A stretch of DNA of 46,887 bases from the NCBI GenBank assembly GCA_003988855.1, contig QYAI01000180.1, forward strand, positions 1 through 46,887, read 5' to 3'. The notes beneath the pieces are model-generated. The model had not been told where the DNA came from. It did no database searches and was given only the letters and a program-made list of their open reading frames with translations. Every line of letters starts with the position of its first letter. Positions within the stretch are counted from its first letter, which is position 1. The translations under genes and the position numbers were made by a program. This stretch comes from Arachnopeziza araneosa. Taxonomy: Eukaryota; Ascomycota; Leotiomycetes; Helotiales; Arachnopezizaceae. This document shows positions 30,528 through 42,691 of this stretch, one piece after another.

Positions 30528-31414
30528 CTACAACTGTACAGGTGCCTTTGGTTTCCACAAACACCATCCAAAAGCAATCACAAATTTGATTCCAGCGGCG
30601 AGCCACAGGGCCGCTGCCATACCCGCTTTGCTTCTGCTGATCCAACCGCCAGCAATGCCTCCAAGCAAGATGCAGAGGATGGCACCAACCCTCCTATTCC
30701 TCTTGACATTATCCTTCGCCAAGACCTTCGGATCGCTGGCAAAATCGCAATAAACAGATGTCAAAACTGTGGTAGGCACTTCATTGAAGCCCAGTATACG
30801 ACTCGTGACAATCTGACCCCCAGACTGAAAAGCCAGGAAGGCCAGTGGGAGCAATTCGATGAATTCGAAATCAAGGGACATGAATCCTACCGGCTCAGGT
30901 ACCACACGTCCTTGTACCAAAGCCGCAGCTATGGTCACGCATAACGCCTGAACGATGAAGGATATAGCAAGGGTACCCCGCGCTTTGGGGGAGACGAGTC
31001 GGGATTGTGCGAAGCAGAAGCAGCCGATGAGGAAGAAGACGATGGATGTGAGGGATTTGAGCCAGCCGTAGGGTCGAGTGTGAGGTTGGCCTGACGCGCC
31101 GAGGGCGAGGAAGATGGTGTTACCTGCGAGAGGTTAGTGGGAGTTTGGCTTGGAAGGAGGAGGGACAAACCCGTCTGCATTGACACGAAACACGACCAAG
31201 CATTGTAGGCGCTGCTGTCGCAGAGCCCGGAAACCAAGCAGCATGCTATGACTGGGATATCGGCCCACTCAATGGCGATCTCTGCACCAAAGTGCTGGGT
31301 GGTGGATTTCCACTTGCTGATCTTGGTGGGCGATCCATTGGCTCGTGGTTCTGTTGTGGGCAGGATATCGGAGTCGGATTCTGCAGGTGTCGGGGACAGT
31401 GGAAGCTTCGTCAT
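30528..31414 (-). CDS. DUF1275 (YoaK-like) multi-pass membrane protein
   Basis: Exons 31414-31171 and 31123-30528, with a 47-nt intron (donor GTTTGT, acceptor TCGCAG). G+GT completes glycine in FVSMQTGNTIFLALGASGQ, the hallmark phrase of DUF1275. 279 residues. The N-terminal ~50 residues are Ser/Pro-rich and cytosolic, then come about six hydrophobic segments: IPVIACCLVSGLCDSSAYN, NTIFLALGASG, SLTSIVFFLIGCFCFAQS, SFIVQALCVTIAAALV, VGAILCILLGGIAGGWIS and GMAAALWLAAGIKFVIAFG. ILGFNEVPTTVLTSVYCDF is another family signature. The family occurs in bacteria and fungi and is suspected to transport small molecules; no substrate is known. Confidence 0.88.
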
Positions 31415-32697
31415 TGTCGCTGTTGATGGAGGACAATGGGGATGGGAGAGAGACGCAAGTAAATAAAGAAAGAGACGTCGTTGAATAGAAATTTAGTCAT
31501 GGCGCATGATGTCGCAATAAAAGATTCGGCGTGGCTTGCCCAAGAAAAAAGTTTGGTCCTGTCAGCGCCCACCATCGGCGGGCCGTCGTTCATTTTCTGA
31601 CGCCGACGAAGAATTTTACCGATGACGGAAGCGGCTCGGCTCTTGAAGGTCTGTGGTCAGGTGATGAGAGATAAATGGATGAGTCTGCCCTGACTACATG
31701 ACCATAGACTCAGGATTAATTTTCCCTTTCGCTGGTTCGTTTTAGTTTGCGGGCCTGAGCAACTGCTGCTTCAATCTGGGCTGAGGATGAGCATGGATGA
31801 GCATGCCTGAGCAGAAGCTGAGTAGAGCCTGCGTGTCACGCGACTGGCAGCGCTTTCCTTCATATATCTATGAAATGCCCTGTATTGTAGACTTTGCACT
31901 GTAGCTTTTATTACTAAATGAAGAGACGCTAAACACTGATGGAAATCTTGGAGAATCTTCAGGCGGGCAGTGAAGGAGACAAATGTGAAGAAAGTCTTCT
32001 GCTTTTAAGTAGTTGATGCAGAGAAAATAGATCACCTCCTCTAGTTAAGGCCATCCTTTTCATGTTAATCGGTAACTAGCAATGGTTATTTAGTCGAGGA
32101 ATGTAATATATGTAATATATGAAGATAAGAGAAGTGCGTATTTACCTGAAGATGTCACTAAGCCGATTATTTTCGGGTAAGGATACAAGGGATTTGTTCC
32201 TACGGAGTTTTTTCTTAAAAACTATGTTAGATACAGGTAATTATAAGCAAGAGGAACATGCGTGCAAAGGTATATAGGTATGGAAAGAACTCCAAATATG
32301 ATTGAATGGGAGAGAAAGTAGTTGCTGGTAGTGGTGCTGTTGACATATAATTTCATTCTCATTTTGTGCTTGGAAAATTCTCTTCGCTCTGCAAGCCGGC
32401 CTGGTCATACATTTCCATTTGTGATGTTTAATCTTTTCACTTCAGCAATTTCTTGGCAAGCGGAGACACAGATGATGAGATTTAATTAGAGACATGCGCA
32501 AGAATAGAAAAGTATTCATATTCCTTGCACGTTCAGTGTCGTGGTAAAGAGTGGTCTATTTTCATCGCTTGAGTAAAATGAGAGTGTTCGTTATCTTCCA
32601 GCAGATTATTACTTCCGAGCAGTCCCCTTCCCTCTGCCTCGTTTCCCTATTCTCAACTTATTCATCCTGCCCTTTCTGACGTGCCTCTCTTCTGGGC
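31415..32697. other. 1.3-kb intergenic region with a dispersed-repeat copy
   Basis: It holds the promoter of the DUF1275 gene and the 3' side of the carboxylesterase. Bases 31709-31833 match the repeat next to the truncated HET gene (separate entry). A small direct repeat TGTAATATA occurs at about 32103-32120. No coding region is supported. Confidence 0.45.
31709..31833 (+). repeat. Dispersed repeat, copy 1 (related to 44457-44655)
   Basis: It shares CGTTTTAGTYTGYGGGCSTGAGCAACTGCTGCTT-like sequence (in two blocks: TTCGTTTTAGTTTGCGGGC and CTGAGCAACTGCTGCTTCAA) with the segment at 44481-44522. It is also followed by degenerate CCTGAGCAGA units and a small ATGAGCATGG duplication. This is likely the end of a degenerate mobile element or a minisatellite-bearing repeat family. 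No coding capacity. Confidence 0.65.
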
Positions 32698-34744
32698 TTA
32701 CAGTTCAATTTCCGCCACAAGTCGAAAGTGCTCATGAGTTTGTGTTTTGAAACTCACCGGACTCTTTTTCTTGCTCAAACCATTCTTCTTCAAAGCCGAA
32801 GTCTTATCTGCTATTTCGTTCCAAAAATCGCAGTTGCTCGCGGAGACTTGGGAATCGGCTCCCGTTCCAAAGAAGGAAGGGTTTGTGTAGAACACCCCAG
32901 CTTTCAACGAGTTTGTCAGTTGATTGCCGTCGTCGCTAGCCACGTCCCAGTGACGTGATTGTGGTCTATTGTAAATATTTGGATCGCCGTATACTGCATG
33001 TGCTGCAAAGTACTTTTGATACCTCGTCCCAAAATATACCCAAATATTCTCAAGGATATTAAGAAGAATGTCAGGAATTGGAATGGTGAGATTTGCCGTC
33101 AGTACTTTAAGCATGTCGGAAACGTCGGCTTTTCGGTTCCAGATGAGGACAAATAGGTCAAATCCGTGAAAAGAAGGTGGGATTTCGTACACCGCAGCAT
33201 AGACTTTAGATGTATCTTTGTATGCTTTGTAAACCTGATAGTTGTTGCAGACGAACGTCGAATCGCGTACCATTATCTCCATGCGATCTCGTTGACTGTC
33301 ATATGCATGAGCTGGGTACTTGTTCTTAATTTCTTCTCTCACTCCCCCAAGGTCGTCGCCCGGAAACGCGAGATTCACGAATTGGGAGAAGTCATCTTCG
33401 GTTTCGACCCCTTTGCGGATAAACATTCCTGATTCGTTCAAATTGTGAGACATCATGATGGATTCAATTTGAACGTGGTGACCTGAAGTATAAGGTTAAT
33501 ATTATTCTATTAACTCCGGAATGAGAGATGAAAAGATAGTTGGGGATTCATTTACCTTTGCTTAATAAGACAGCGGGAAGGTCTGGAACCAAATCCCCAT
33601 CAACGGCGGGTCCAAATGGAAACATTCCCACTGCAAGACTTTCAGTGACAAGATCTTGGTTCGCTTTTTTGAGTACATCCCCGTCAGCTTTCCTTAAGCA
33701 CTTAAGAACATCACCTTTGCCCTCACAATCCGCCTTTTCCGTAAACTTGTTCAATGTTTCTTGCAAAGTTCCGGCTCGATCATATTGCCACTGGTACGCG
33801 GTGCTCCATATAGCGACTTTATTGAAAGGTGGAGCCTCCTTTCCGCCACCGTAAGCGGTGAGGTGGTGAACAATTGATCCTCCTCCGGCGGAAAGTCCCC
33901 AAAGATTGACATTGTCCTTATCACCGCCAATCTTGCCAATGTACCTCTGCACCCAGTCGAAAACTAAACGCTGGTCGTACAGACCTGCATTCGGTTGAGC
34001 ATGCTCTTCCATGTAAGAACCGGCCAGGAATCCATAGGCTCCTAGTCTATAGTTTCCTGTGACCCATATGACACCGTTGTCAGTAACGTCACGGATGCCT
34101 TGTGCGTCATATGCATTGAAGGGGCCGGTCGGCAGTTGAAATACGGTATTCTTTCCGCCAAAGAAATAGGCTCCACCAAAGATCCAAATAATGACGGGGA
34201 GCTTTTCTTCTGTCTCGGGGTCAAGAGCCCATGATGGAACATAGACATCAAGGAAAAGACAATCTTCGTGCTCAGCTCCACTTGGGGGAGGTTCTGAAAA
34301 GACTGCTCCTTTCGGAGGAAGTTTTGCCTGGACACAGTTTGGCCCCCAACTGTTGTCTTGAATTTGGCTGTTGTCATCTATCGCATCGGGATATTCAGGT
34401 GCCGCAAATCGGAGATCGCCACGAGGATCTTTTCCGAATCGGATGTTCTTGTAAAGAACAGTCTAGATATTCCAGGCGTCAGCATTAGCTGAATCGAGCT
34501 CAAGTAAACAAGAATGCATTATCAACCAACTCACCTCTTCCTCTTCATCATAAAATTCACCCTTATAAGATCCCCTGCCGATACTGTTAGGAAGGTATGA
34601 AATGAGAACTGGACGGTAGCCCTACCAAGGTAGTGTCAAGTTTGGAATATCATTGTTGGTGTGGAGGGATTTGGGGCAAGGTTTTGCGTTGATAATCCAA
34701 AAAAGAGCATGGATAAAGAGAAAGAGGAAGGTAGCACGAAGCAT
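32698..34744 (-). CDS. Secreted type-B carboxylesterase/lipase, four exons
   Basis: Exons 34744-34626, 34574-34535 (only 40 nt), 34462-33556 and 33482-32698; introns 51, 72 and 73 nt; 616 residues. A signal peptide is evident (MLRATFLFLFIHALFWIINA). Splicing the 51-nt intron removes an apparent in-frame TAG and gives NLTLPWGSYKG, the expected family start. Landmarks: YKNIRFG, EDCLFLDVYVP, oxyanion loop WIFGGAYFFGG, GNYRLGAYGFLAG, NAGLYDQRLVFDWVQ, and nucleophile Ser244 in NLWGLSAGGGS (the common Glu before Ser is Leu here). The probable catalytic His lies in PPSFHGFDLFVLIWN near the C-terminus; the acidic triad member was not assigned with certainty. It is an extracellular esterase of unknown substrate. 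Confidence 0.88.
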
Positions 34745-36473
34745 TTTCGAGGTTTTTTACCGATGCTCAATCAGCTACAAAACTTTAGATGTTGACTGAT
34801 GAGTTTTGAAGGCAGTGGTCATTTGGCTAGTTTTTATAGAATTTCTCGAGCAAATGGATGGACCCGATGGGCTCCAACACAATTACAGAAGGGATCGCCG
34901 CTGTGCATCTCCCATATTCGGCGCCACTGGTAGTACTATGGTACCAAAATTAGTTTCTCTAAATAATTCTGACTGAATGATAAATCATGCTCACATCCAG
35001 CAGCGGCTGAGAATCTAATATAGTACTAAGACGGGAAAACATACCGAAAAAGAACTATTTCAAGGAGGCTTGATGAGTATTAGACTTGATTGGAACTCGA
35101 AGCACTTGATTTTGGAGGCTAAGATGAAATTCAGTGCACATATGAAGTAGGTGTGGATAGAGTACTTGGCAGACGTTGCCTCATTAAATTGTCTCTGTGA
35201 GCATCAATCTAGATTGTAAAGAGAGCAGAAGTCTTGCATATGCATGACCTATTGTGCGAGTCTATCTCTAGAGAGATTCAAGATGCAGATCAATGACACG
35301 TATCACGATCGAGAGCTGACTGAGCGATGATGAAGTGTGGTAGCTATTTTTGGTGCGTGTTTCTGTCTCACAAATAAACATCACTTAGAGGCGTTCCTAG
35401 TAACTTTGATTGCGCCCTCAATCCATTGTGCTGTCTGGACTTTCTGAATTTGGGCCTGGGGCGAATTATGATGCAGGTGAATTTCCTCGTTGAGTATTGA
35501 ATGTACAAGTATTTATTCAGTAAATGCAGGAGGTGCCATACGGGAGTTTAAAGTTTTCTGCAGAAGTGAGGTTCCATGAATTGGTGCTATTCGACCAACT
35601 TCCGATCATCACCTTGATCCATCTAAAGGGCTTGCTTTTGGTAGATGTGGTAGTAGCTCTTTGGTATGCTTCTGTCTTCTAAGTCGTCATCCGATGAGGG
35701 GTTCGATAGCCGTTAATAGGGCTAAGAGCGCAGAGATATGCAGTGCTCCCAATACTATTGTATTCCACCAGTCATCTAAGCTCGGGATTGCGGGACCGAG
35801 TGGATGGGCCTGTCTTATGTAGATCTGTTACATCTGCTGCATCGCACGCCCTCGAGCAGTTACCGACTGAATCAAGAAGATCACCACCTCGATCGCCAAG
35901 GCAACTAATAATTAGGCTGACAAATTCAAAAAAGGCGGTTTCCACTACCGCTGCTGCAGCGAAATGACCGGGATACGATCTCAGCACTGCGACTCATGGG
36001 ACGACAACGCCGCCATTGTTTGAGTGGATCTAACAAACTCGACATACCTGAGGCTGAGGCTTTTATCGGGTAGGTTGACATGTGTTTACGTGAACACACT
36101 TCTTCATCCTTGCGAGTCAAGACCAAGCCTGATGTCGTGGAACAATCACAGATGTGCACAGGTATTCGTCAACCCCAACACTGCCCACCGCATAGGAAGT
36201 CTTAAGCGCGTTGACAGATCGTCTTTTCTAGTACGCCGTGAATATCCCCACATTCATCTGAGCAAATAACCCTTTTCTCAAACATAACGGTCAACGGATG
36301 ATGCCCGAATGTTGAAGTTGTCCGCGGCGTGAGGGACGCGTGAGAAGAATCTGAAAAACAGATGAGATCTACCAATCTAAATTGAGGCGAGCTGATCTTC
36401 GAAGGGGCGCACCGTCCCGGATCGCGGATACATACCTAGCGGCAAGCCTGGACAGCCACTACATAAACCGGGG

Positions 36474-36500
36474 GTGGGTTTCAGATCTAGAGAAACCCAC
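36474..36500. repeat. Short inverted repeat, possible hairpin
   Basis: Perfect 8-bp arms GTGGGTTT (36474-36481) and AAACCCAC (36493-36500) flank an 11-nt spacer containing AGATCT. It could form a hairpin in RNA or DNA. It lies inside the gene-poor interval with no gene close by. Confidence 0.45.
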
Positions 36501-38433
36501 TGGGGCTAACCAGACTCTCCAAGTTCTTGAAAATCAATGAAATTCTGCTAGCTGATTAGCTCCGACAAAGTTTCCATAGTCGCTTAAGAGATGGCACGGC
36601 CAGATTCAGACATCCTACCAAGTCTTTACCACAATTACCTGCGTCGAAATTCCCACCTGATGTGGATTCTCAGGCAATTTGTGCGGGTTTTCTTATATTT
36701 GCTGTTGCCTTATTTGCCTCGTAGACTGTGAGCGCTGTAATCTTCGTATGGTAGAAATTCCTCGAATTATTCATGAGAACTAGAAAAAAGTAATGAGGCC
36801 TCCTGGCCTATTACTGGAGTGACATATATGGTGTGGAGGTGTAAGAGGCTGTGACCATCCGGAAGTGTGCATCTACTGCTGGTCGTCAACTAGCTTATTT
36901 CGCCAAGGGCATCAAGTACCCTATTCATCGAAGCTCATTGGATGCAATAAGTTCTAGAAAAATTGCCTAAGCGTTTCCTGCCACCGATATGCTTCCAAAG
37001 TCGCATGCATATCTGATAGTGTATATAGCCCCTGATTGTAGAACTTACCCCACTACCTACAGTTTTAACAGCTACAGTGTTTCCGTGATCGTGACAATCC
37101 TCTGCCACTTTTAGCAGTACTTTCCAAGCGCTATCTTGATCCAGTTTTCCCGCTCGTCTATCTCCGACCTAGTACCTTTAACCTTCATTGCTCTTTGATC
37201 TGACATCCAAAACTGTGAGCATGCTCAATTTCCGGCTAATTATATCATTTGATAGACTTAGTTTTCGCGTTCGCCTCGGCCTGAAGCACATATCTAGCAA
37301 AACCCCTTCCCCTAGCTATTCTCAAGGGGTGAGAACCCAATACGAGGCTTGGGCTGAGCGTAAGTCGGAGCTAAGGTAGTACAAGATATGAAGAGCCGCA
37401 TTCCACATGAAGAAGACATATACAATAAGATTGTTGACTGGATGATCTGTCTGAGCGATTCCTGGGCTACGTATTTGACTTAGGAGACCAGAAGTAAGGA
37501 GATTGGGGTAAAAAATCAAATTTCTCCAAGAAAGTTGAATAAAAAAAGAGACTCACTATAGGAGTGTTAGTTGAAGGTCTTGAAGTGGGTATCATTCTCC
37601 TTGAAGCATATTTGTTTCTGAACTTGTGCCACTGAGTGTATTCTCCCGACTAATCTGTACTTGGGTTCCTTGTGCTTGGTGAGCTTTTTTGGGATGAATT
37701 TTAAGAAGGACTTGACCCTTGGTATGACTGAATATTAAGGAGAATAGTGTCATGGCGGCATATGGCTAGACAAAACTCTTCTCTCATCTATCGTTATCCT
37801 CCTTAGGTAGGAAAATACAAGAGCCTCACTGTCTCGATTCACTCCAGAGGAGATAGTCTACAGATCATACATTAAATATTTCTAAATGATGTAGAACCAC
37901 CTGTATCGAGCTGATCGCTAAACCCAGTCACTCTTCTCCTCCTCAAGGAATAAGGCAAAATATGCCATGCGGAGGAGGTTGAAGCGCTGAGGGTTCAAGA
38001 TGCTCCTCGCTAAGTTTGGCGTTTCTGCTAGGCTCTCTCGTGACATACCCAATTGGCCATGGGCCCTCTTGGATGCAACAGATGTAGCATCTCTTGTTGA
38101 TGCAGATGAAGATTGGTAAGGCGAGAAATGGTCTCTGAAATAGAGTCAAAGGTGTGAGGAAAGTCCCCTAAAGTAAGAAAACAGCTCTTTTCAGAGCGTG
38201 ATTTTAGGTTGCATCAGTTGAACAATTATGTTTGCCTCATAATTAAAGACGTTGGCTGCTGGAAAATGCTCGAGTATCTACCTTGCCTAACTTTGTATCC
38301 TCAAGGATACTGTACACGCTGCTACAACAAATTAAGGAGTCAGAAATAGGTAAAGTACAGAAGTTTCTCTGTACTTAGATCTTCTCACATTCTGAAAGCA
38401 ACAAGCAATCGCTTTACAATCCTGACCTTAGAA

Positions 38434-38467
38434 TCACGTGCGCGAGTGAGGCAATACTTGCACGTGA
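38434..38467. promoter_or_regulatory. Inverted pair of CACGTG elements
   Basis: TCACGTGC (38434-38441) and GCACGTGA (38460-38467) are perfect inverted copies, each with an E-box. Inside them AGT and ACT also pair, giving an imperfect 34-bp inverted repeat. About 810 bp upstream of the eEF3 start. It could be a Cbf1/bHLH-type site pair; function is inferred only. Confidence 0.4.
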
Positions 38468-39277
38468 GCTAGTCCCGCGATAAGTTTGATAGGACTTCAT
38501 TAAGCTCTTTAAGCATCGTCGTCAAAAATGGAGTGAGAGAATAGAGCTCGGGTTGAGTGTCGCCTAGTTGGAACTCGAGAGTTAAAACACAAGACGATGT
38601 GGTAAATCTTGAATTGCTCAGAATTGAACAAGCTGAGGGTGAGCCTAGGGAAATCAGCGCCCGAGCAAGAGAAGCAAGCTCACTAAAGCCATATGGCACT
38701 CAAGAAACAGAGAATTGTTTACAACACCGGAAGAAGTCTCGTTATCTTTAGATGTTCCATATTAAGAGGACTAAATCCAAAACCAAATAAGCCCAAGCTG
38801 ATTGCCGTAAAGTGAAATACGATACCAAAATATCCCGCCAATCACATGCTTTCGATTGCTGACTAGACAGACCACCCAAAGCGGTTAGAAGGCTAAGATT
38901 GGGCTGACACCCCCGATAGAAAAAAAACTGTGCTGGCTCAGCCCGCTTCTGTATCCAACCTCATTGCCCCTCCTATTCCACTTCGTCTTCTGCCACACGC
39001 GGCTGGGACTTGGGATAACTTCTTTTCTGTTCTTTTCCATACATCTGCTTGGTCAGACCCATCTCCACTCTAAATCTCGCACTCTACCTGAAGTTTTCGC
39101 CCTTCTTTAATTGCGACCAGTACCTCGACCACGTTCCAGGGTAAAGAACACCGTTTCGAAATTTTTGCAAATTTTCAACCACCCAATTTCCTGGATCTAG
39201 GAACACTTTAAAGAGATACTCCGTATGCTCTGATCCTCGCGATCCCATAATACCTTTTCAAAAGGGCGCCCTCGAGA

Positions 39278-42200
39278 ATGCCACACCCCGTATCTCCACC
39301 CCGCGCCATGCCTACTATGATTGCCAAGGGCGACGGCCCAGCGCCGACGCAAGCTGAGATCTCCGAAATTCTTAGTACTATATTTACTGCTCCATCTTCC
39401 GACGCTTCGATATCTGCATCATACGCTCTATGCGACCTGCTCTTAAACTCCGTCGGTTTCCGAGGATTGGTCTCATATGGTATCTTGGCGGAGATCAAGA
39501 AGGCTGCCAGTGACAAGAAGAGCGGCACAAGAAGAGAAAGCGCACAAAATCTACTAGGAGCTCTGTTTGAGCGTTTACCACCCCAGCAGAAAATCAGCGA
39601 GGTTATCCTGCTACTACAAGATGCCATGGTTCCCTGCGCCTTGGATGCTTTGGCAGACAAAGGAGCGGTTGTTCGCGATGCAGCACAGTACGGTCTCGAC
39701 GAACTATTCAAGAATTTGAGCTCTGAGGCTATGGTTGTTGGACTCCTACCTATCCTTTGCACATACCTTGGAAAGCGTTCTGGAAAATGGCAAGGAACAG
39801 TCGCTGCCTACAAGTTGTTGCAAAAGATGGCAGATAAGGCAAAGATGGAGATTGGAAGCAGCAAAGAAGAAGCAAATGACAAGGATATTTTGCGTGAAGC
39901 AATGGGCACCAAGCTAGCCGGTTTGATTCCAATTGTCGAATCTGGAATGCATGACCTCAAGGCCGAAGTTGAAAAACAAGCCGTTGCTACTATGACTTCC
40001 CTCACCAATCTCCTTTCCAATGACGATGTCGCTCCTCGAATTCCTCTGTTGATCGATACCATGCAGCACCCATCCACCGAAACCCTACAAAAAGCTATCC
40101 ACGCTTTGTCACAAACCACCTTTGTGGCAATCGTTACATCTCCTGTTCTCGCTCTCCTCACCCCTCTACTCGAAAGATCTCTTAATACCCCTACTACCGC
40201 TCAAGAAGTCCTCAGACAGACAGTCGTAGTTGTTGAAAACTTGACCAAGCTGGTTCATGACCCAGTGGAAGCCCGAACTTTCCTGCCAAAGTTACAGCCT
40301 GGTGTAAAGGGAGTCCAGGATCGTGCTTCGTTGCCAGAGGTTAGAGAAATGGCTGCCCGTGCTTTCGCAGTCATTCAGAAGGCTATGGGAGATGATGATG
40401 GAGTTCTCGCTGAGGGTGCTATTGCCCGAACCACAGTGGAGGACGTTCAAAAAGTTTTGGAAGCTGAGATTAAGAATGCCAATGGTCTGGGCGGTGATCT
40501 GGACGTATTCAAGTTGGCTAGGCCATATATTTGCGGCATGGTGGCTGAAGATGTCAACCATCGCCAAATTTTGAGAATTTCCCCTCGTGTCACTCCATAC
40601 TTACAGCATGTTATGAAGGAATCAGGAGCTGCTGTCACCGTTGGAAAAGCTGTCCAACAATATTATCTTGATGAGGATCACCGAAAATATGGCCAACCAG
40701 TGAAGGAAGATGACGGAGAGACCGAGATTGTTAATGCCGATTTCTCTCTGGCTTATGGAGGAATGCTCCTACTCTCACACACTAATTTGCGCCTATTGAA
40801 AGGACACAGATATGGTCTCTGTGGTCGGAATGGTGCTGGAAAGTCTACCTTGATGAGAAGTATTGCAACTGGCAAGCTGGAAGGTTTCCCACCTCAAGAT
40901 GTCCTAAGAACCTGTTTTGTCGAACATAATCAAGGTGAGGATGCCGATATTAGCATCCTCGAATTTGTTGCCAAAGATCCTGAGATTGGAAAAGAAGGTC
41001 TTACTCGTATCTCCGAAGTCCTGTCTGAAGTCGGTTTCACTGCTGGCCCGGAAGGTCGCCAATCTGAGAAGGTTGGATCTCTCTCTGGTGGCTGGAAGAT
41101 GAAGTTGGCTTTGGCTAGAGCAATGTTGATGAAAGCCGATGTTCTACTACTTGACGAACCTACCAATCATTTGGATGTTGCTAATGTAAAATGGCTCGAA
41201 GAGTATCTGAAATCGCACACCGAGATCACTAGCTTGATCGTTTCCCACGACTCTGGTTTCCTTGACGAGGTCTGTACAGATATCTATCACTATGAGCCCG
41301 GAAAGAAACTCGCATGTTACAAAGGAAACCTTGCAGCTTTTGTTAAGCAACGACCCGAGGCCAAGAGTTATTACACCCTCTCTGCTTCGAACGTTCAATT
41401 CAAATTCCCACCCCCAGGTATTCTCACTGGCGTCAAGTCACAGACACGTTCTATTCTCCGAATGACCAACTGCTCTTATACTTACCCTGGTGCCTCGAAA
41501 CCATCTCTCTACGATGTCTCCTGTCAGCTATCACTTTCATCCAGAACTGCTATCATCGGAGGTAATGGTGCTGGTAAATCAACACTTATCAAACTTCTCA
41601 CTGGTGAAACTATTCCTACTACCGGTCGTGTCGAAAAACATCCCAACTTACGTATTGGTTACATCAAGCAACACGCCTTGGAGCACGTCGAAATGCACCT
41701 CGAAAAGACACCTAATCAATATCTTCAGTGGCGCTATGCAAACGGAGATGATCGTGAGGTGCATATGAAGCAGACTCGTATTCTATCCGAGGAAGATAAA
41801 GCTCAGATGAACAAGATGGTCGATCTCGGAGATGGCTCTGGCGGAAAGCGAATTGAAGCAATCATGGGAAGACAGAAGTGGAAGAAATCATTCCAGTATG
41901 AGATCAAATGGGTTGGGCTTCTTCCAAAGTACAATAGCCAAATCTCTCGTGAAACACTTGTCGACCTCGGTTTCAACAAGTTGATCCAAGAATTTGACGA
42001 TCATGAAGCCTCACGTGAAGGTCTCGGATTCAGAGAGCTCTCTCCCAAGGTCATCTCCAAGCACTTCCAAGATTTAGGTCTTGATCCTGAAATTGCTGAT
42101 CACAATGAAATCGGTGGCTTGTCAGGAGGACAGAAAGTTAAAGTTGTGCTTGCTGGTGCTATGTGGAACAACCCGCATCTCCTTGTTCTTGACGAACCCA

Positions 42201-42691
42201 CCAATTTCTTAGATCGTGATTCCCTTGGAGGCCTGGCCGTTGCTATTCGAGACTACAAAGGTGGTGTTATCATGATATCTCACAACGAGGAATTCGTTGG
42301 TGCGTTGTGTCCAGAACAGTGGCATGTTGTTGCTGGTCGTGTCACACACAAAGGTCATTTGGCTGTTGCAGCAGACAGATTTGAGGACTCCAGCCGACCG
42401 GGGAGTGGGTTCAACAGCAGCGTGGCAAGCAGTGCGAATGTGAGCGCGGTGAGCAGTGCAGTTAACAGTGGAGCTGAAGATAATGGTGATATGTCGTTCC
42501 GCGCGAAGAAGAAGAAGAAGATGACAAAGAAGGAGTTGAAGGAGAGAGAGGTTCGGAGAAGGTTGAGACATATTGAATGGTTAGTTTTCTTCTGCCTATT
42601 TCATTATGTTTTAACGCGACGCTAACCAATCCATAGGCTCAACTCACCAAAAGGCACCCCTCACCCAGCAGACACGGATGACGAGTCCTAA
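39278..42691 (+). CDS. TEF3: Translation elongation factor 3 (eEF3), ABC-F type ATPase
   Basis: Exons 39278-42579 and 42637-42691 (57-nt intron; TG+G restores Trp in RHIEWLNSPKGTP), 1118 residues. Order: N-terminal HEAT-repeat domain (about 40-350; FTAPSSDASISASYALCDLL), four-helix region, ABC1 with Walker A GRNGAGKST (~516), signature LSGGWKMK (~602) and LLLDEPTNHLD (~622), ABC2 with Walker A GGNGAGKST (~761), the eEF3-specific chromodomain-like insert (about 848-915), signature LSGGQKVK (~948) and VLDEPTNFLD, then a Lys-rich tail (KKKKKMTKKELKERE). eEF3 is a ribosome-bound ATPase needed in fungi for E-site tRNA release during elongation. Translation may start at ATG 39278 or at 39308 (MPTMIAKGD); relatives begin nearer the second. 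Confidence 0.96.

Larger units (their letters stand above)
34745..39277. other. 4.5-kb gene-poor interval upstream of eEF3
   Basis: No domain-bearing frame was found on either strand. Frames such as 35743-35967 plus, 35987-35772 minus, 36159-35926 minus, 37188-37379 plus and 38149-37943 minus are short and antisense-like. Small inverted repeats occur at 36474-36500 and 38434-38467 (separate entries). The last 350 bp (38930-39277) are pyrimidine-rich (TCTGCCACACG, CTTTTCTGTTCTTTTCC), as in promoters and leaders of strongly expressed fungal genes, and presumably serve eEF3. The rest could hold non-coding RNA, centromere-distal spacer or a decayed gene; I cannot tell. Confidence 0.4.

Noticed and set aside
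34576..34625. Nonsense mutation in the carboxylesterase (TAG after LTLPW)
   Set aside because: A 51-nt intron with good donor (GTAGGG), branch (CTAAC) and acceptor (CGGCAG) removes the TAG and restores LTLPWGSYKG in frame.
39208..39762. 184-residue minus-strand ORF over the eEF3 start
   Set aside because: Antisense shadow of the conserved eEF3 HEAT domain.
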